A stretch of 64,000 bases of DNA from Verrucomicrobiaceae bacterium UBA1938 (GTDB lineage Bacteria; Verrucomicrobiota; Verrucomicrobiia; Verrucomicrobiales; Verrucomicrobiaceae): positions 1-64,000 of the forward strand of contig DDFC01000043.1 of NCBI GenBank assembly GCA_002336895.1, in the 5' to 3' direction. Positions within the stretch are counted from its first letter, which is position 1; every line of letters begins with the position of its first letter. Under the pieces are notes generated by a model. That model saw nothing but the letters and a program-made list of their open reading frames with translations. It made no database searches and was not told the DNA's origin. This document shows positions 17,732 through 26,738 of this stretch, in pieces. The position numbers were made by a program, and so were the translations under genes.

Positions 17732-18256
17732 TTATTCAGTGGCAGCTGCGGGCTTCAGAAGATCACGCACCTCTTTGATGCTGCCGCAGGATCCGACCTG
17801 CGCGAGCAGCGCCTCGGCTTTGTCAGCGCGCTGTTTCTCTGCAGTCAGTTCCGTCTGCAGGTCCGCGATGCGCTGCGAATCACGCTCGATCTGCGCGGCC
17901 TGCGTCTCAGACAGCGTGCGCAGGCGCGAAATCTCGATGCCATCACCACCAGACAGTCCCGGAATGTCGAGATTGATTTCAGGAAGCTCGACTTCGGGGT
18001 CGATCTCCAGCGCAGCCTTGCTGGCGGCTTCGGCATTTTTCAGCGCCTGGACAAATAGCGTGCCGCAAGTCTGCGCGTGGCCGATGGCATCTTTGGCGGC
18101 ATGCTGTGCGGCGAGGATGGGCGGATTGGCGGCATCATGCGCCAGCTGTTTGGCGATGGCCTGGGCGGTGATGGCATCAGAAAGGCCGGCGCGTTTCTTG
18201 GCAGCCCACTGTTCAGGATGGGCGGCTTTGATCTCTTTGATTTGATCGGGTGTCAT
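17732..18256 (-). CDS. Head-operon coiled-coil protein
   Basis: 174 residues, starting MTPDQIKEIKAAHPEQWAAK. The N-terminal part is Ala-rich and the C-terminal half is a coiled coil (ISRLRTLSETQAAQIERDSQ...). There is no recognised family. Directly downstream of the major capsid protein, it may assist assembly or connect head and tail. Confidence 0.55.
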   Translation of the reverse strand: MTPDQIKEIKAAHPEQWAAKKRAGLSDAITAQAIAKQLAHDAANPPILAAQHAAKDAIGHAQTCGTLFVQALKNAEAASKAALEIDPEVELPEINLDIPGLSGGDGIEISRLRTLSETQAAQIERDSQRIADLQTELTAEKQRADKAEALLAQVGSCGSIKEVRDLLKPAAATE

Positions 18257-18347
18257 GGCGGTGTGTGTGTTTGGGATTCAGCGTGTGCTCAAGACTGCGC
18301 ACCGTCCCCCAGACGATGCGCAGTGTTTGAACCCACTCGGTTTAGGA

Positions 18348-19421
18348 TCAGGAGTAGGTGATGGTCTTCTTCTGGATGCCTTTGGAGCGGGTGATGATGA
18401 TGGTCTCGAACGCATCGACCGTGATCTTCACGCGATGGCTCTGCACCTCGACCCACACGCGGATGCCGCCCTGCTCGGTCACGTAGGTGACGCGCTTGAT
18501 GTTAGACGGATCGCGCAGCGTGAGGCCGGGCATGGACTCATAGGTGTAGATCTTGTTGTCCAGCACACGGGTGAGCGTGCTGTTGTCGCTGCGGTAGCGG
18601 CTGCGGCTGTTGATGACCTTGTCAGCCTGATAGACCTCAGGCATGTCCTTCAGCATCAGCTGCGCGAGGCTGGCCCCGTTGAAGCGGCCCGGCTGGCTGT
18701 AGGCGCGGCGGCGCTTGAGCCAGACGCCCTGGCCAAAGAGGACGGTATTGTTGTCCACACCGCTGTCAGTACCACCGGCATCGATCATGCTGAGCACGTC
18801 GTTGTCAGGATCGCTGGTGCTGCTGCCCCAGTTCACGCTGCCCCCATCCGTGGCGGCGGCATCCAGCAGCGCGACCGCATAAGCGATCTGGCTGCGGCGG
18901 ATGATGTCGCGCAGGCGTTTGACTTCACGCTCCTGGATCAGCGGGATGAGGCCGCCCTGGTTGATGTCCAGGTAGCTCACGAGGCCGATGTTCTGGCAGC
19001 GTTCATGATCTTCCACACCCGTGGGCACCTGGGCGATGGGGAACTCGCCACCCGTGGGGCGTGCGATCTGGCCGAGCTGGCGGGTCTGGAACTGCGCGGT
19101 TTCATCTTCCTGCAGATAGCTGAAGAGGATGGAGCCGGAGGGCACACTCGGGGCGATCTGCTCAAGCAGAGCGTCGAGGCTTTCAGGGTCCTGCACACCA
19201 GCAGCATAGTTGGTCAGCACCTGGGACAGACCCATGGGGCTGGTGGCAAGGTTGCCGTCATTCGCGGCCACAAACTCCTGGCCGGATTTGATGGCCTCCT
19301 GAATGCTGGCCTCATTGGCCGCGTAGCACTGGCCAAAGCGGCCCGCGCCGAATCCAGGGTCTTCCCCCTGGAAAGAGCCCATGGTGAGAAGGGCGAGGAT
19401 CTGTGCGTATTTGTGATTCAT
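18348..19421 (-). CDS. Major capsid protein
   Basis: 357 residues starting MNHKYAQILALLTMGSFQGE. It follows protease/scaffold and a DUF2190-type protein, the regular place for a capsid protein in transposable phages (Mu T position). The length, the even alpha/beta content and the C-terminal strands (RVTYVTEQGGIRVWVEVQSH) fit an HK97-fold capsid protein. The hydrophobic N-terminus may be removed during maturation. Confidence 0.78.
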   Translation of the reverse strand: MNHKYAQILALLTMGSFQGEDPGFGAGRFGQCYAANEASIQEAIKSGQEFVAANDGNLATSPMGLSQVLTNYAAGVQDPESLDALLEQIAPSVPSGSILFSYLQEDETAQFQTRQLGQIARPTGGEFPIAQVPTGVEDHERCQNIGLVSYLDINQGGLIPLIQEREVKRLRDIIRRSQIAYAVALLDAAATDGGSVNWGSSTSDPDNDVLSMIDAGGTDSGVDNNTVLFGQGVWLKRRRAYSQPGRFNGASLAQLMLKDMPEVYQADKVINSRSRYRSDNSTLTRVLDNKIYTYESMPGLTLRDPSNIKRVTYVTEQGGIRVWVEVQSHRVKITVDAFETIIITRSKGIQKKTITYS

Positions 19422-19479
19422 GATGATGTGATGTTGTTGGATGCTTTAAATTGAAATGGCGTGTGTGTTTGAGGCGGGG

Positions 19480-20169
19480 TTACAGCACGATGACTTTGCC
19501 CCCGGAGGTCAGAGCGGCGGCGAGGGCGCGCACGTCGTCGGCAAGTTCTTCGCACTTGTCCCGCAGGGCCTGGGCTTCGGCCTGGGTGGGGGTGCTGCTG
19601 AAGGTGAGCCCGCTGATCTCGCCGTTGGTGTTGCCCAGGGTGGCGATGACCACGACCTTTTCAGGGTAGCAGCTCTCGACTTCCAGCACATCGCCATCGG
19701 CACCAGATGCGGTGAGTGCGCGACCCACGTAGTAGTAGCTGCCTGCGCTGCCGGGTGTGCCCTGGACCTTGCCGCTGGCGGCGGTGTAAACGAGATCGCC
19801 CACGGAGATGGCTTCAGAGGCTACCATCTTGCGCGTCCAGTTTTTCCCGAGCAGGCGCACGGTCTGATCGATGTCCGTGCTGCTCTCGATGTTGTCGATG
19901 GTGCCGAGGGGCATGTCTCCCGCGCCGCAGAGCGCGACGGTCTGCCCCGCCGTGGCTCCATCCTTCCAGAGCAGGTTGCGGGTGGCGACTGCGGCATCAT
20001 TGGTGCGCTGGAGCTGGCTTTTGTGGTTGTCCACCGAGTAGATGTAGTTAGCGGTCGCGGTGTTCGCGGCCATGTAGTGGCTGCGAGATCCGAAGAGGAA
20101 CTGGGCAGCGAAGGCGATGACGCCGCAGAGGGCTGCGAGCACGCCGTGTTTCTTGAGGTTCGATTTCAT
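19480..20169 (-). CDS. DUF2190-like capsid decoration protein with hydrophobic N-terminus
   Basis: 229 residues from MKSNLKKHGVLAALCGVIAF. The central part (about 60-180: DGATAGQTVALCGAGDMPLG, later ISVGDLVYTAASGKVQG and SYYYVGRALTASG) is the DUF2190 pattern of head decoration/stabilisation proteins. Unusually, residues 4-26 look like a signal peptide or membrane anchor. A short helical tail and GGKVIVL end the protein. It lies between scaffold and capsid genes. Confidence 0.75.
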   Translation of the reverse strand: MKSNLKKHGVLAALCGVIAFAAQFLFGSRSHYMAANTATANYIYSVDNHKSQLQRTNDAAVATRNLLWKDGATAGQTVALCGAGDMPLGTIDNIESSTDIDQTVRLLGKNWTRKMVASEAISVGDLVYTAASGKVQGTPGSAGSYYYVGRALTASGADGDVLEVESCYPEKVVVIATLGNTNGEISGLTFSSTPTQAEAQALRDKCEELADDVRALAAALTSGGKVIVL

Positions 20170-20227
20170 GTGTGTGTGTTTGGTGTTTGCGTTTTGAGAT
20201 CCCGGCGTGCGCCGGAAAGGGTTCGTC

Positions 20228-21667
20228 TTAATGGGCGAAGAGTTCAGGGTTGCGCTGGCGTGCCAGCTGCCAGGCGCGGTCGCGGTCGCCAGCCATCGGG
20301 GCGCGGCGGGCCTGCAGTTCCTTGAGGCAGGCGCCCACGGCGGCTTCACGCGCTGAGTTGCGATTGCCCGCGTCATTGGCGGCCATGGCCAGCTTGGCAC
20401 CACCCTGGAGGCCGTGTGTGATCTTCGCCTTGGTCTGCAGTTTTGAAGGGGCCTTTTGAGCCTCCTGAAGAACCGCTGAAAAATCGGCCTCATTCGCGGC
20501 CTCGACCAGCTGCGTGCGCACGCTGTCTTGATCCGAGATCTTGATGCGGCCCGCTGTGATCAGCGGCTCCAGCACGGCGGCGGCGCGGGCGCTGCGCTCG
20601 GCGGCGGCGCGCTCATTGGCGGCGGTGGCGGCGGCTTCAGCGGTCTGGAGACGCGCAGACACATCCGCATGCGCGGAGATCAGATCCTGCACCAGCTCGG
20701 CATGCGGTTTCTCATTGCATGATTCCATGAGCAGCGCCTTGGCGATGGCTGCAGCTTCATCCGCCTCGCGCTGTTTGGCGGCACGTTCCCAGGCCAGACT
20801 GCTGATGAGATTGCCAATGGCACCCATGATCGTGCTGTCCGAGTCACCATCCTGGATGAGCCCCTCTTTCAGCAGCGCGGCCTTGATGGAGGCCACCAGC
20901 GGCGGCGTCTCGGCGGCGGCTTCGTTTCCGGCCATGATTGGCGGCACTTCGATGTTTGGATTGTTGGTCAGGCTGGCGCTGTGCAGGGCGATGGGACGAA
21001 AAACAGGCATGCCGTTCTTCACCTCCTGCGCTCCATTTGCGGCCATGACCGGGGCCAGCTTCCACTGCGGTGAATGGTAGAGCAGCTGCTTGTCCTCAAC
21101 TTCATTCCTGCCAAGACTGTTATATTCTGGAACCAGCCGGATGCCTTCATTCGCAGCCTCGATGGAAGTAATGACACCACGGGCCTTGCGGTCGGTGAAC
21201 TTGGCGGCCTCCTTCGGGTCAGGATGGTAAGGGTGCCCGAGATAAATGGGGTATTTTCGAAACACCTTTTTCACCTGCCCCATCACGCCATTCATTTCAG
21301 ACGCCATGGCGTTTGCAGCCTCAGCATCGATGCGCTGCAGCCCACGAAAGACGCGCCCCCCCTGGCTCACCATCACCGGCACTTCGCCATACGGCACCAC
21401 CATGACACCGCTCGGCTCCATGGTGCCCGAGGCTTCATTCACCGCGATGCATTCATCAGCGGAGCTGCTTTCATTGGCGGCCATGGCGGCAGGCTTCAGG
21501 ATGCCAAGACGCCTGGCGCGGGCACGGCAGAGCATCATTGCCAAACTGAATTCTACCGGATCAGACAGACTCGGCCTGCCAACAATCAATCCTTGGCGGG
21601 CACGGCTCGCCTCGATTTCATTTTTCATTTCTCGGGCCGAAGGCCTGTTCCATGGTCGTGTATTCAT
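20228..21667 (-). CDS. Mu I-like prohead protease/scaffold
   Basis: 479 residues. The middle part resembles Mu gpI-type protease (Mu-like_Pro): KYPIYLGHPYHPDPKEAAKF with a candidate catalytic His, then ARGVITSIEAANEGIRLVPE and QLLYHSPQWKL. The C-terminal half (about 260-479) is Ala/Glu-rich helix, as in scaffolds that share a gene with the protease. The tripeptide AAN occurs seven times, mostly followed by E, D or G. It matures the prohead together with portal and capsid. Confidence 0.82.
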   Translation of the reverse strand: MNTRPWNRPSAREMKNEIEASRARQGLIVGRPSLSDPVEFSLAMMLCRARARRLGILKPAAMAANESSSADECIAVNEASGTMEPSGVMVVPYGEVPVMVSQGGRVFRGLQRIDAEAANAMASEMNGVMGQVKKVFRKYPIYLGHPYHPDPKEAAKFTDRKARGVITSIEAANEGIRLVPEYNSLGRNEVEDKQLLYHSPQWKLAPVMAANGAQEVKNGMPVFRPIALHSASLTNNPNIEVPPIMAGNEAAAETPPLVASIKAALLKEGLIQDGDSDSTIMGAIGNLISSLAWERAAKQREADEAAAIAKALLMESCNEKPHAELVQDLISAHADVSARLQTAEAAATAANERAAAERSARAAAVLEPLITAGRIKISDQDSVRTQLVEAANEADFSAVLQEAQKAPSKLQTKAKITHGLQGGAKLAMAANDAGNRNSAREAAVGACLKELQARRAPMAGDRDRAWQLARQRNPELFAH

Positions 21668-21691
21668 AAAGAGAGGGTGCTTTGAGGTGAA

Positions 21692-23227
21692 TCATTCCTT
21701 GCCTGAGAGGGCGCGCAGGAAGTCAGTGGCCACGGCCACTTCCAGGGCAGCGGTGGCGTGATCTTCCGCGATGATCTTGTCTTCCATGCCATCCAGCCCG
21801 AGGCTCAGGGTGTGCAGTGCATTGCGCGTGGCATCGGCACCATTGGCCTCCACCAGTGGGCGCAGAGCAGCGACGAGAGGCGCTTGATCGGCCTGCACTC
21901 CGGCTACGAAGGATTGAAACTGCTGCTTCTCCAGCCTGCTCATGCCTGCAGCTTCATTCGCGGCCTGCACAGGTGGCGTGTCTTCGGTGGGCGGGATTTT
22001 GGGTTTGGCGGCGGCCCCGGGCAGATCCTGCGCGCTGGCATCCACGCGGTTGAAGCGCTCGGCCACATCTGCCGGAGTCAGCTTCACACCATGCTTGGTC
22101 ACATGGTCGTCGATCTTCATCTCCTGATCCACGTCCTCATCCTGCGGAGGCATGAGGCGGAAATAGGCCAGCGGCTCGACATCTGCGCCGAAGACCTCGG
22201 CGATGACGCGGCGGTCAAACTGCTCTTGAAACGTTTCCGAGATCCACTCGCAATGATCAGCCGTGAGGTCATCGGCGTCATTCGCCTGCAGGCTTGCCCC
22301 GGTCGCGTCCTTGGCGCTCATAGTGCTGAGGTCATTGCCACAGCAGATCGTGACGATGGCGCGGTTCATCATCTCGATGATCCAGCCAAACACAGCTTCA
22401 CCATCCGACGCCGCAGCAGGCAGGATGTTCACCTTGCTGCCCAGCGTGGTGGCGATGGCCTGGTCATTCGCCATCTTTGACAGCGCATCCACAAACGCAT
22501 TCCACTCCGGGCTGCCGGGCTTCATGTCCGTCTCGCCGTGCACGGTCGGGATGCCGTAGCGCTGGCAGAAGCTCAGCGCATCCTGCATGGGCAGGCGCTT
22601 GAACATGTAGCAGATGCTCAGCGCCTTCATCATGCAGGTGTCGCTCACGGCCACCATCCAGTTGTTGAGATCCAGCTCCGTGCCCGGCAGCAGATAGGCC
22701 ACATCCGACCAGCGAAGCTTGCCCAGCCAGGTATTAAAGAGCGCCAGCGGGGTGTACCGCGCCGTGGCAGTCAGGCCCTTGCTGCTCGGACGCCAGATGA
22801 TCTCCGCCAGCATGTACTTATACAGCTTGGCGGTCATCGCGCGGCGGATCAGCAGCTTGAGCCCGCCCGTCTCATTCCCTTCCAGCACGTTCTCACAGCG
22901 CAGGTTGGAATAGAAGTACTTGAGCGCATCGCGGTGCCGCTCAGCCTCGCCACGCAGGGCCTCGGGCACATCTTCACCGATCAGGATCTCCCACGGCCTC
23001 TGCGCCACGCGGCGGATCATCTTGGGCACGGCCACGACCATCTTGTCGTCCCGCTGGATCATCTCCTCCCAGATCAGGCAGGCCATACGCATGTAGCCCA
23101 GGTCATACTGATCCAGCATGTTCGCCATGCCCTGCGCGGTCAGAGAGCGCAGTGGGTTGAACCGCTGGCGTTTCCAGCGGATCGCAATGTCAGGCGAGAT
23201 GAGTGATGCGTCGTTCAAGCGGCGCAC
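21692..23227 (-). CDS. Portal protein, DUF935 (Mu gp29-like)
   Basis: 511 residues, GTG start giving MRRLNDASLISPDIAIRWKR. Conserved DUF935 features: YDLGYMRMACLIWEEMIQRD near the N-terminus, a Trp/Arg-rich middle (MLAEIIWRPSSKG), and the C-terminal half with FGWIIEMMNRAIVTICCGND. It forms the dodecameric DNA entry channel. It is the first gene of the head block; copy 2 of the 29-bp element lies 25-53 bases upstream of the start. Confidence 0.9.
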   Translation of the reverse strand: MRRLNDASLISPDIAIRWKRQRFNPLRSLTAQGMANMLDQYDLGYMRMACLIWEEMIQRDDKMVVAVPKMIRRVAQRPWEILIGEDVPEALRGEAERHRDALKYFYSNLRCENVLEGNETGGLKLLIRRAMTAKLYKYMLAEIIWRPSSKGLTATARYTPLALFNTWLGKLRWSDVAYLLPGTELDLNNWMVAVSDTCMMKALSICYMFKRLPMQDALSFCQRYGIPTVHGETDMKPGSPEWNAFVDALSKMANDQAIATTLGSKVNILPAAASDGEAVFGWIIEMMNRAIVTICCGNDLSTMSAKDATGASLQANDADDLTADHCEWISETFQEQFDRRVIAEVFGADVEPLAYFRLMPPQDEDVDQEMKIDDHVTKHGVKLTPADVAERFNRVDASAQDLPGAAAKPKIPPTEDTPPVQAANEAAGMSRLEKQQFQSFVAGVQADQAPLVAALRPLVEANGADATRNALHTLSLGLDGMEDKIIAEDHATAALEVAVATDFLRALSGKE

Positions 23228-23251
23228 TCATTCCGGCCAAAAAACCGCCCG

Positions 23252-23280
23252 CACACCGCGCCAGATCGGCCAGTTACGAG
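23252..23280 (-). promoter_or_regulatory. 29-bp late-operon element, copy 2 (head block)
   Basis: Identical over 29 bp to copy 1 and in the same orientation. It lies 25 bases upstream of the portal start codon, in non-coding sequence at both sides. The downstream minus-strand sequence is G/T-rich without an evident -10 box. Candidate late promoter or activator site for the head genes. Confidence 0.78.
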
Positions 23281-23504
23281 ACCCCTAAGCACTCCAACAA
23301 ACACCATTCAACCCCGGGAGCGAAATCCGGCCGCAACCCCCACCCACCCTTTTTCCACCCTGCCACCCGCCCGCCACGCCGTTTTTTAGAACTGTTTTAA
23401 CCGTTTTAAGCCGCCCCTACCCCCAAACGGGCGTCAGCACACCGCCCCCGGGGGTCTTTAAGGCTTCCTGACCGTTTTGGTTTCAGGGGTGTTTTTTGGG
23501 GGCT
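23281..23504. other. Non-coding gap at prophage midpoint (gyrase-site candidate)
   Basis: A 224-bp stretch without a gene between large terminase and portal, in a late region otherwise packed with overlapping genes. The prophage midpoint is 23,595; the gap centre is about 200 bp away. It contains AAAACGGT-type repeats (complement of ACTGTTTTAACCGTTTTAAG around 23391-23410) and a CCCCCGGGGG palindrome near 23446. Mu carries its strong gyrase site at the genome centre, so this gap is a positional candidate for an equivalent. Confidence 0.45.
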
Positions 23505-25124
23505 TCACAATCCGATCAAACGCCGCGCTGAACTGACCGCGCTGTCAAACCACGACCCGCCCCCGGTTTGCTGGGATTCATAGCTGATGCCGGTATAGCC
23601 AAAAGCCTGCCCCATCGTGCCGGCTGCGCGCTCGCACAGGGCCAGGCTGGTGCAGCCGTCGCTGTGGCCTTCATCGCTGCGCGGGGCCTTGTAATTGTAC
23701 TGCCCATTGGTGATCACCTGCGCCATGGCGTGCAGATCTTCACGCAGCCAGGCCAGCGGCGGAATGCGCCACTGCCGCTTTTCAAAGGCCAGCCGCAGCG
23801 CAGGGAAGATCTGGCGCTTGAGCGGCAGTGTGAAGGTGCACAGCTCCACCTTGCCAAACTCATGCGCGTCGGGATCCCACCTGCCCAGCTCTTTCACCAG
23901 CAAATCTCCAAAGCCGATGCCCGGGCCTGTGTAGTCCACACAAACGCGATCGCACAGTTTCAGATATGGGAGCAGCTGCTCGATCTGGTCCGGCGTGCTG
24001 ACTCCGCGCAGGCGCTCGATGTGGCGCACGAGGCGCAGATCCAGCCCGCACTCCGCCAGCGTCATCACTGTGGGGTCACTCACACGGCCAAAGTCAATGC
24101 CTGCCACCTTGCGCAGCTTGCGTGCGGCCAGCTCTTCCAGCAAAGCCGTGGCCGTGGCCTCAAAGCTCTCACAGCTGGCGATGAGTTCATAGGTCAGCAG
24201 CACCGCGCTGCCGTCCAGCCATTCACAGAGGAATTCCTGCGCCCAGCCTTCAGGGTCATCCAGCGCCTTCTGCAGCACCTCGGGGTTTTGCTTCAAGCCC
24301 AGGCATACTGCATGCCAGATGGTGACGAGCCGCTTGGAGTAGATGCTCTCGGCATCGTTCCAAATCTTGTACGTCATCCCATTCTTGCCATTCGGCGTGG
24401 TGATCAGGCGCAGGCTCTTGCGGCCCGCTTCTTCATTGGCCAGAGATCCCAGCAGGGCGCGCATGGTTTCCTTGGGCTGTTCCAGGAAGTCAGCCTCAGT
24501 GATGCCCACATTGCTTGTGAGACCGCGCACCGTGTGCGGCATGCCTGGCACGGCGCGGATGCGGCTGCCGTTCCGCAGCGTGATCATGGCGCTCTTGATC
24601 ATCGCCTCCGGGTGCTCGCGGTCTTCGCGGAAGTCGGTGATGATGTCCCCAAAGGCCAGCGCCATGTCCTTGCACTTTTCCAGGCTCTCCAGGCTCTGGC
24701 GCTCCGAAGGCGCGGCGATGGTCCACTGTGTCTTGCGCTGATAGCAGTCTGTGACCGCGACCATGGCCAGCGTGTGGTCTTTGCCAGTCTGGCGCGACCA
24801 GATGTCCATGATGAACTGATGCACATCGTGGAAGCTCACAAACTGGTACTGCTTCAGCAGGCTGCGCGGATCATCAGACGGGTAGGGGTTCACCCATCCG
24901 TTGCAATTCTGTCCCGGAGGAGTGCGGTGAAAGATGGCCTGCAGATCTTCGATCTTCGCCTTCAGCGTGGCATCGGGCCATTGCAGCGCATCGGCCACAG
25001 CCGCCATGAGCTTGCGCCAGATCTCATCTGCCACTGCCAGCGATGCGCCAGCATGCTGCGGAGCCTCCGGGTTTCCCCGCAGCCGCTCCATGGCATCCTT
25101 TTGCGCTGTGGTCTGGCGTGCCAT
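23505..25124 (-). CDS. Terminase large subunit (Mu gp28-like)
   Basis: 539 residues from MARQTTAQKDAMERL; a start eight codons earlier would overlap the small subunit. The ATPase part shows SRQTGKDHT (about 110-118, Walker A position) and VGITEAD (about 206-212, Walker B). The nuclease part shows AGIDFGR (Asp at about 344), VCVDYTGPG (about 394-402) and a late HSDG, the acidic residues of an RNase H fold. It cuts and pumps DNA into proheads. Last gene of the lysis/packaging block. Confidence 0.92.
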   Translation of the reverse strand: MARQTTAQKDAMERLRGNPEAPQHAGASLAVADEIWRKLMAAVADALQWPDATLKAKIEDLQAIFHRTPPGQNCNGWVNPYPSDDPRSLLKQYQFVSFHDVHQFIMDIWSRQTGKDHTLAMVAVTDCYQRKTQWTIAAPSERQSLESLEKCKDMALAFGDIITDFREDREHPEAMIKSAMITLRNGSRIRAVPGMPHTVRGLTSNVGITEADFLEQPKETMRALLGSLANEEAGRKSLRLITTPNGKNGMTYKIWNDAESIYSKRLVTIWHAVCLGLKQNPEVLQKALDDPEGWAQEFLCEWLDGSAVLLTYELIASCESFEATATALLEELAARKLRKVAGIDFGRVSDPTVMTLAECGLDLRLVRHIERLRGVSTPDQIEQLLPYLKLCDRVCVDYTGPGIGFGDLLVKELGRWDPDAHEFGKVELCTFTLPLKRQIFPALRLAFEKRQWRIPPLAWLREDLHAMAQVITNGQYNYKAPRSDEGHSDGCTSLALCERAAGTMGQAFGYTGISYESQQTGGGSWFDSAVSSARRLIGL

Positions 25125-25128
25125 CGTG

Positions 25129-25680
25129 TTAGAGGCCGAAGCGTGCACGCATGCGCGCTGCGCGGTCCTCTTCGGTGAGTTGTTTGTTGCCGAGATCCTC
25201 CTTGGTCTCGCGTTCGCGGGCCTCCATCTCGCGCACCTGCTTTTGCAGTTGATCGAGCATACGGCGGTCTTCAGCGCGTGCGCTCTTGATGATGCGGCTC
25301 AGGGCCTCGGCCCGCTCCATGTCTTTATCATCGGCGAGGTTCAGCGGGCCATTGTCGGCGAGAAACTCAAATACCTGCTGCTGCAATTCTTCACTGGCGG
25401 CATCTGCCAGCGTGCGGCCATTGTCACTGTCCCGATGCGCGGCCACCACGGCGCTGAGTTCCTTGCGTTTGCGCAGGCGCTCGATGTAGCGGCCAAAGAC
25501 TTCCTTGCGGAAATGATTCGCGCTTTCATGCCCGATGCTGACGCCAAACTCCTCCAGCGCCATCTTCTGAATCATGGGGCCGTCCACACCGGGTGTGGAC
25601 ACCAGCCTTTCCAGGAACTGCAGCAGCTTCTCTTCGCCGAGAGACCGCGCCAGTTTGTTTTTGGTTTCAGTGGCGTTCAT
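25129..25680 (-). CDS. Terminase small subunit (Mu gp27-like, DUF3486)
   Basis: 183 residues from MNATETKNKLARSLGEEKLL. It has an N-terminal helix-turn-helix-like part (GPMIQKMALEEFGVSIGHES), then a long charged helix (KQVREMEARERETKEDLGNK) as in Mu gp27 relatives. It recognises phage DNA ends for packaging. It is four bases upstream of the large subunit. The longer in-frame extension upstream overlaps the next gene and was rejected. Confidence 0.82.
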   Translation of the reverse strand: MNATETKNKLARSLGEEKLLQFLERLVSTPGVDGPMIQKMALEEFGVSIGHESANHFRKEVFGRYIERLRKRKELSAVVAAHRDSDNGRTLADAASEELQQQVFEFLADNGPLNLADDKDMERAEALSRIIKSARAEDRRMLDQLQKQVREMEARERETKEDLGNKQLTEEDRAARMRARFGL

Positions 25681-25688
25681 GAGCGGTT

Positions 25689-25961
25689 TTAGAAGCCGTT
25701 GCGGCGGAGAAAGGCGCGGCCATCTTCGGTGCGTTTGTAGCGCAGCACCTCGGGCGCGGCCTGGCTGTCGGCATGACAGACCCACCCCTTGTCTCGCAGA
25801 TCCTCCAGCATGGAGGAGATGTCTTTTTCAGTCACAGGACCGAGCCCGCTTTGATTCACCGGAATGGCCAGCATGCGCGCCGTCATGGCCTGCGGGTGCA
25901 CGGTATCCAGCTGCTGCAGCAGCGTGATGATGATAGTCTCTCGGGTTTCGGCGGTGATCAT
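25689..25961 (-). CDS. Small winged-helix-like phage protein
   Basis: 90 residues, starting MITAETRETIIITLLQQLD. The pattern of helices followed by KGWVCHADSQ and YKRTEDGRAFLRRNGF reads like a winged-helix domain with its wing. It sits eight bases before the small terminase gene, the position of Mu gp26. DNA binding in packaging or late control is possible. Confidence 0.6.
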   Translation of the reverse strand: MITAETRETIIITLLQQLDTVHPQAMTARMLAIPVNQSGLGPVTEKDISSMLEDLRDKGWVCHADSQAAPEVLRYKRTEDGRAFLRRNGF

Positions 25962-25985
25962 GGCGTGGGGTGGTGGTGGGGTGAA

Positions 25986-26483
25986 TCAGGTTTTGCGGTG
26001 GTGTGGTGTGCGAACCAGCTCGTCAATCCGTTGGCGGATGCTGGCGATGGCCTGGTCATGGCGATAGTCTGCGGCTTTGAGATTGTTGATGTCCGCGCCC
26101 TGGCTGGCGTTGTCGATCAGCGCGGTGGAGATGCCCTTGGCCAGCTCGCCAATCTTGGTGCTCAGCGTGCTCATCTCCTCATTGATGTCCTGGGTGATGG
26201 CCGAGACGCGGTTCTCCCCGGCAGTCTGCGCCTGGCGAAACTGCGCATTCATCTCCTCGCGCAGGGAGTCCACGGTCTTCTTGAGCTCGATCAGCTCCGA
26301 CTTCTCCGCATGCTCTGTGGCCTCGCGGGTTTCCACGCTGCCGGTGATCTCGCGCTTGGGCGGCACAAACCAGTCCTTCAAGACCTTCACCACAAACGCA
26401 AACGCGAGCAGGTTGATGAACCAGTCCATGAAAGACTTGTTCCTCAGGATCTCGGTGGGGATGGGGTCAGCGAGGTGGATCAT
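25986..26483 (-). CDS. Membrane-anchored coiled-coil protein (possible spanin/lysis component)
   Basis: 165 residues. One membrane helix at about residues 18-40 (FMDWFINLLAFAFVVKVLKD), then a long coiled coil rich in Glu, Lys and Gln, ending RTPHHRKT. An N-terminal anchor plus periplasmic coiled coil is the i-spanin (Rz) build, and its place in the lysis block fits. It overlaps the next gene by four bases. Confidence 0.6.
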   Translation of the reverse strand: MIHLADPIPTEILRNKSFMDWFINLLAFAFVVKVLKDWFVPPKREITGSVETREATEHAEKSELIELKKTVDSLREEMNAQFRQAQTAGENRVSAITQDINEEMSTLSTKIGELAKGISTALIDNASQGADINNLKAADYRHDQAIASIRQRIDELVRTPHHRKT

Positions 26484-26644
26484 GAGTGCGTCATGTATTG
26501 GATTTCGATGCCCCAGCAGAAGAGCTGAATGTAGAAGCTGTAGCCATGCAGCGCACCGCAGCTGGGATCATCACACCGCAGGGCCTCGACACCCACGGAG
26601 ACCGCGAACATGTCAGGTGTGTAGAATGGCTGGACGGCGATCAT
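26480..26644 (-). CDS. Small phage protein, 54 residues
   Basis: Starts MIAVQPFYTPDMFAVSVGVE and contains CDDPSCG, possibly a metal or disulfide pair. It lies between a 27-residue membrane peptide and the coiled-coil gene, with a four-base overlap to the latter. No family is recognised. Confidence 0.5.
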   Translation of the reverse strand: MIAVQPFYTPDMFAVSVGVEALRCDDPSCGALHGYSFYIQLFCWGIEIQYMTHS

Positions 26645-26649
26645 GGTTC

Positions 26650-26733
26650 TTAGAAGTTGGCCATGCCTCCCGCACAATCTGCCGCCACCAGCAGGATGAT
26701 GGCAATGATGCAAAGACCGAAGAGGATGGGCAT
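26650..26733 (-). CDS. 27-residue membrane peptide
   Basis: Reads MPILFGLCIIAIILLVAADC and seven further residues to the stop: one clean membrane helix. It is six bases from the next start and six bases after the preceding stop, fitting the tight spacing of this operon. A tiny lysis-block membrane protein (holin or antiholin type) is possible. Too short for family evidence. Confidence 0.45.
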   Translation of the reverse strand: MPILFGLCIIAIILLVAADCAGGMANF

Positions 26734-26738
26734 GGAGT

